From NCBI GenBank assembly GCA_021741245.1, contig JAIOYF010000002.1, positions 425,497 through 489,496 on the forward strand: 64,000 nucleotides of DNA, in the 5' to 3' direction. The first letter of the stretch is position 1. Each line of letters begins with the position of its first letter. Under the pieces are notes generated by a model, which saw nothing but the letters and a program-made list of their open reading frames with translations, searched no databases and was not told the DNA's origin. Below are positions 62,902-64,000 of this stretch, piece after piece. The position numbers and the translations under genes are program-made. This DNA is from Paracoccaceae bacterium. Lineage in GTDB: Bacteria > Pseudomonadota > Alphaproteobacteria > Rhodobacterales > Rhodobacteraceae.

Positions 62902-63861
62902 TCAATCGATCTTCTCAAACATCACCTTCTTTGTGCGCAGTTGATCAATCTGCGCCAAGGTCATCAAACAAGACACGTAGTAAGTGCCTCCCGTAATCCT
63001 CGTCCCAAGTTCTGACTTCGTGATGTCACGGATGCTCGGCGATGGGCCGGTAACCCGGTTGCTATCCAAGACACTTTTTACCACGTTCGCCTTGATCCCG
63101 AAGTTTGTGTTCTCTGGGATGGTGCCGAAGTTGTCGTACATGTACTTCGCATCCAGCTTGGACACCGCCACACCGACCACATTTCCCCTCTCATCAAGGA
63201 TTGGCCCACCACTGTTCCCAACTTGGAGCGCCGCATCGATCTGGATGTTTGAGAAGTTATTGCCCATCCCGGTCAAGGAGCTGACTATGCCCTTGGTTAC
63301 TTTGATGGAAGAGCTGATCTCATTTCCAAAGGGATATCCAGCAACGTAGACGTCTTGGAGAAGCTCTGGCTTATCACTACTCAAAGCGAATACCGTTTGC
63401 GGAGTGAAATCACCCTTCAGAAGGGCAAGGTCATTTTGCAGGTCGTAGGTAACAACAGTTACGGGAACTACGTTACCATTGTAGTGAATGGCTACTTCTT
63501 GGCATCCCTCGATGACGTGGTTGTTGGTGATGACATACCCATCGGATGACACGGCAAAGCCACTTCCAGAGGCAGCCTCAAGGACTTCATCATTTTGAGG
63601 CTTGGCATCAGAGACTGGCGGTGGCTTGGCTTCCTTGGGGTATCTTAGTTGACCGTTTTCCCAAATACCTTCAGCTACGGTTCCATCAGCGTAAGTGAGC
63701 GTACCTTGGCCGTTGAGCATATCATCCTTGAACTCACCAACGTATTTTGCGCCACTTCGAAAAGTCAACGTACCTTGGCCGTTGAGCCTGAAACCCTTGA
63801 ACTCACCAACGTATTTCTCGCGATTTGCGCGCTCACCTTAAGTAAGCGTACCATGGATGAG
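62902..63861 (-). pseudogene. 5'-truncated MORN-repeat/trypsin-like serine protease
   Basis: The frame encodes MORN repeats (KYVGEFKGFRLNGQGTLTF, KYVGEFKDDMLNGQGTLTY and a weaker third; period 23 residues, 69 nt) followed by a trypsin-like S1C protease with NNHVIEG (His), NDLALLKG (Asp) and GNSGGP (Ser) intact. Counted from TTG 63768 these are His84, Asp113 and Ser187. Upstream, the MORN reading frame continues (HGTLT, then a TAA at 63838-63840, then GERANREKY) until the IS3 end at 63862. No signal peptide is left. The gene is thus interrupted by the insertion and carries an in-frame stop. Expression from TTG 63768 would give a 288-residue protein without an export signal. Confidence 0.8.
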
Positions 63862-64000
63862 TGAACCGCGCCGGGTTTGCCGGAGGCTGATTGACGTTAG
63901 TTACGCTGCCATGGCTTGAGTTTCCAGAGCTGCGTAGTATTTTGCTTCGGCTTCTGCGGGCGGGATGTTCCCGATTGGCTCGAGCAGGCGGCGGTTATGG
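63862..64000. mobile_element. IS3-family insertion sequence, right end (continues beyond the window)
   Basis: The element ends at TGAACCGCGCCGGGTTTGCC (63862-63881), which has the TGAACCGC.CCGGG form of IS3-family terminal repeats. Inside it, on the minus strand, lies the C-terminus of an IS3-type OrfB transposase ending at 63901. The element inserted into the MORN-repeat protease gene. The other end and the target duplication lie outside the window. Confidence 0.8.
63901..64000 (-). CDS. IS3-family transposase OrfB, C-terminal fragment (runs off right edge)
   Basis: The last 32 codons on the minus strand read HNRRLLEPIGNIPPAEAEAK, then YYAALETQAMAA and a TAA stop at 63903-63901. This is the typical C-terminus of IS3-family OrfB integrases (RRL...IGxxPPAExE). 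The catalytic DDE residues would be further upstream, outside the window. Confidence 0.82.
   Translation of the reverse strand, partial: HNRRLLEPIGNIPPAEAEAKYYAALETQAMAA

Noticed and set aside
62802..62996. Plus-strand 64-codon frame
   Set aside because: Overlaps the protease remnant in antisense and lacks a clear ribosome site.
1..64000. CRISPR arrays, prophage structural genes, rRNA operons
   Set aside because: No regular spacer-repeat pattern, no phage structural proteins and no rRNA-like stretches were seen; the only mobile element is the IS3 end at the right edge.

Overview
The window reads as chromosome of an alphaproteobacterium of the Rhodobacterales (Roseobacter group). The evidence is the rimP-nusA-ylxR/L7Ae-infB operon, the argJ-mutT pair beside secA, a comF / NDUFAF5-like methyltransferase / hemH block, a NaChBac-type sodium channel, a YjbE-YjbF-YjbH exopolysaccharide set and many Pot-type ABC operons. 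Most of it is densely packed, fairly GC-rich core genome with many 1-11 nt overlaps between successive genes. The last ~3.5 kb is AT-richer and looks like accessory DNA next to an insertion sequence. I cannot name the genus.

Layout. 1-3.9 kb: 5' part of secA (running off the left edge), a secreted parvulin isomerase, argJ and mutT. 4.0-9.6 kb: translation/transcription operon rimP-nusA-ylxR-infB on the minus strand, with a promoter, a leader attenuator-like hairpin and a final terminator. 9.7-16.4 kb: envelope polysaccharide genes (yjbE, yjbF, yjbH, a CapD-like epimerase/dehydratase, an initiating sugar transferase, a second epimerase), fused by overlaps to marR, a nitrilase-family gene, a glutaredoxin and comF upstream (to 18.7 kb). 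18.7-25.1 kb: degenerate methyltransferase, hemH, a tiny membrane protein, two L,D-transpeptidases with a CAP-domain lipoprotein, a voltage-gated sodium channel, and an RlmD/TrmA-type methyltransferase. 25.1-30.6 kb: three tandem ABC-exporter half-transporters. 30.7-37 kb: cca, two Nudix hydrolases, hslO, a receiver-PP2C phosphatase regulator with a nearby HPt protein, and ilvA. 37-42 kb: argG, SCP2-domain protein, DUF3137-like protein, sulfotransferase plus class IV aminotransferase, msrA.

42.2-52.7 kb is the most interesting part: RidA, a DUF1028 protein, convergent LysR and LuxR regulators, a Pot-type ABC importer, a nitrilase-family amidase, a trimethylamine-dehydrogenase-like flavoenzyme whose aromatic substrate cage is replaced, and an alpha/beta hydrolase. 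I propose it imports and degrades an N-alkylated, possibly amide-containing, nitrogen compound. A perfect palindrome plus a repeated half-site lies in front of the importer. 53.0-58.9 kb is a second ABC importer operon ending in a glycerophosphodiester phosphodiesterase and an endonuclease/exonuclease/phosphatase-fold enzyme, suggesting uptake and cleavage of a phosphodiester. An EamA exporter follows.

60-64 kb holds long gene-poor stretches, three small exported proteins of unknown function, a serine protease with MORN repeats that has lost its 5' end, and the end of an IS3-family element that leaves the window on the right. No tRNA, rRNA or CRISPR array was seen.
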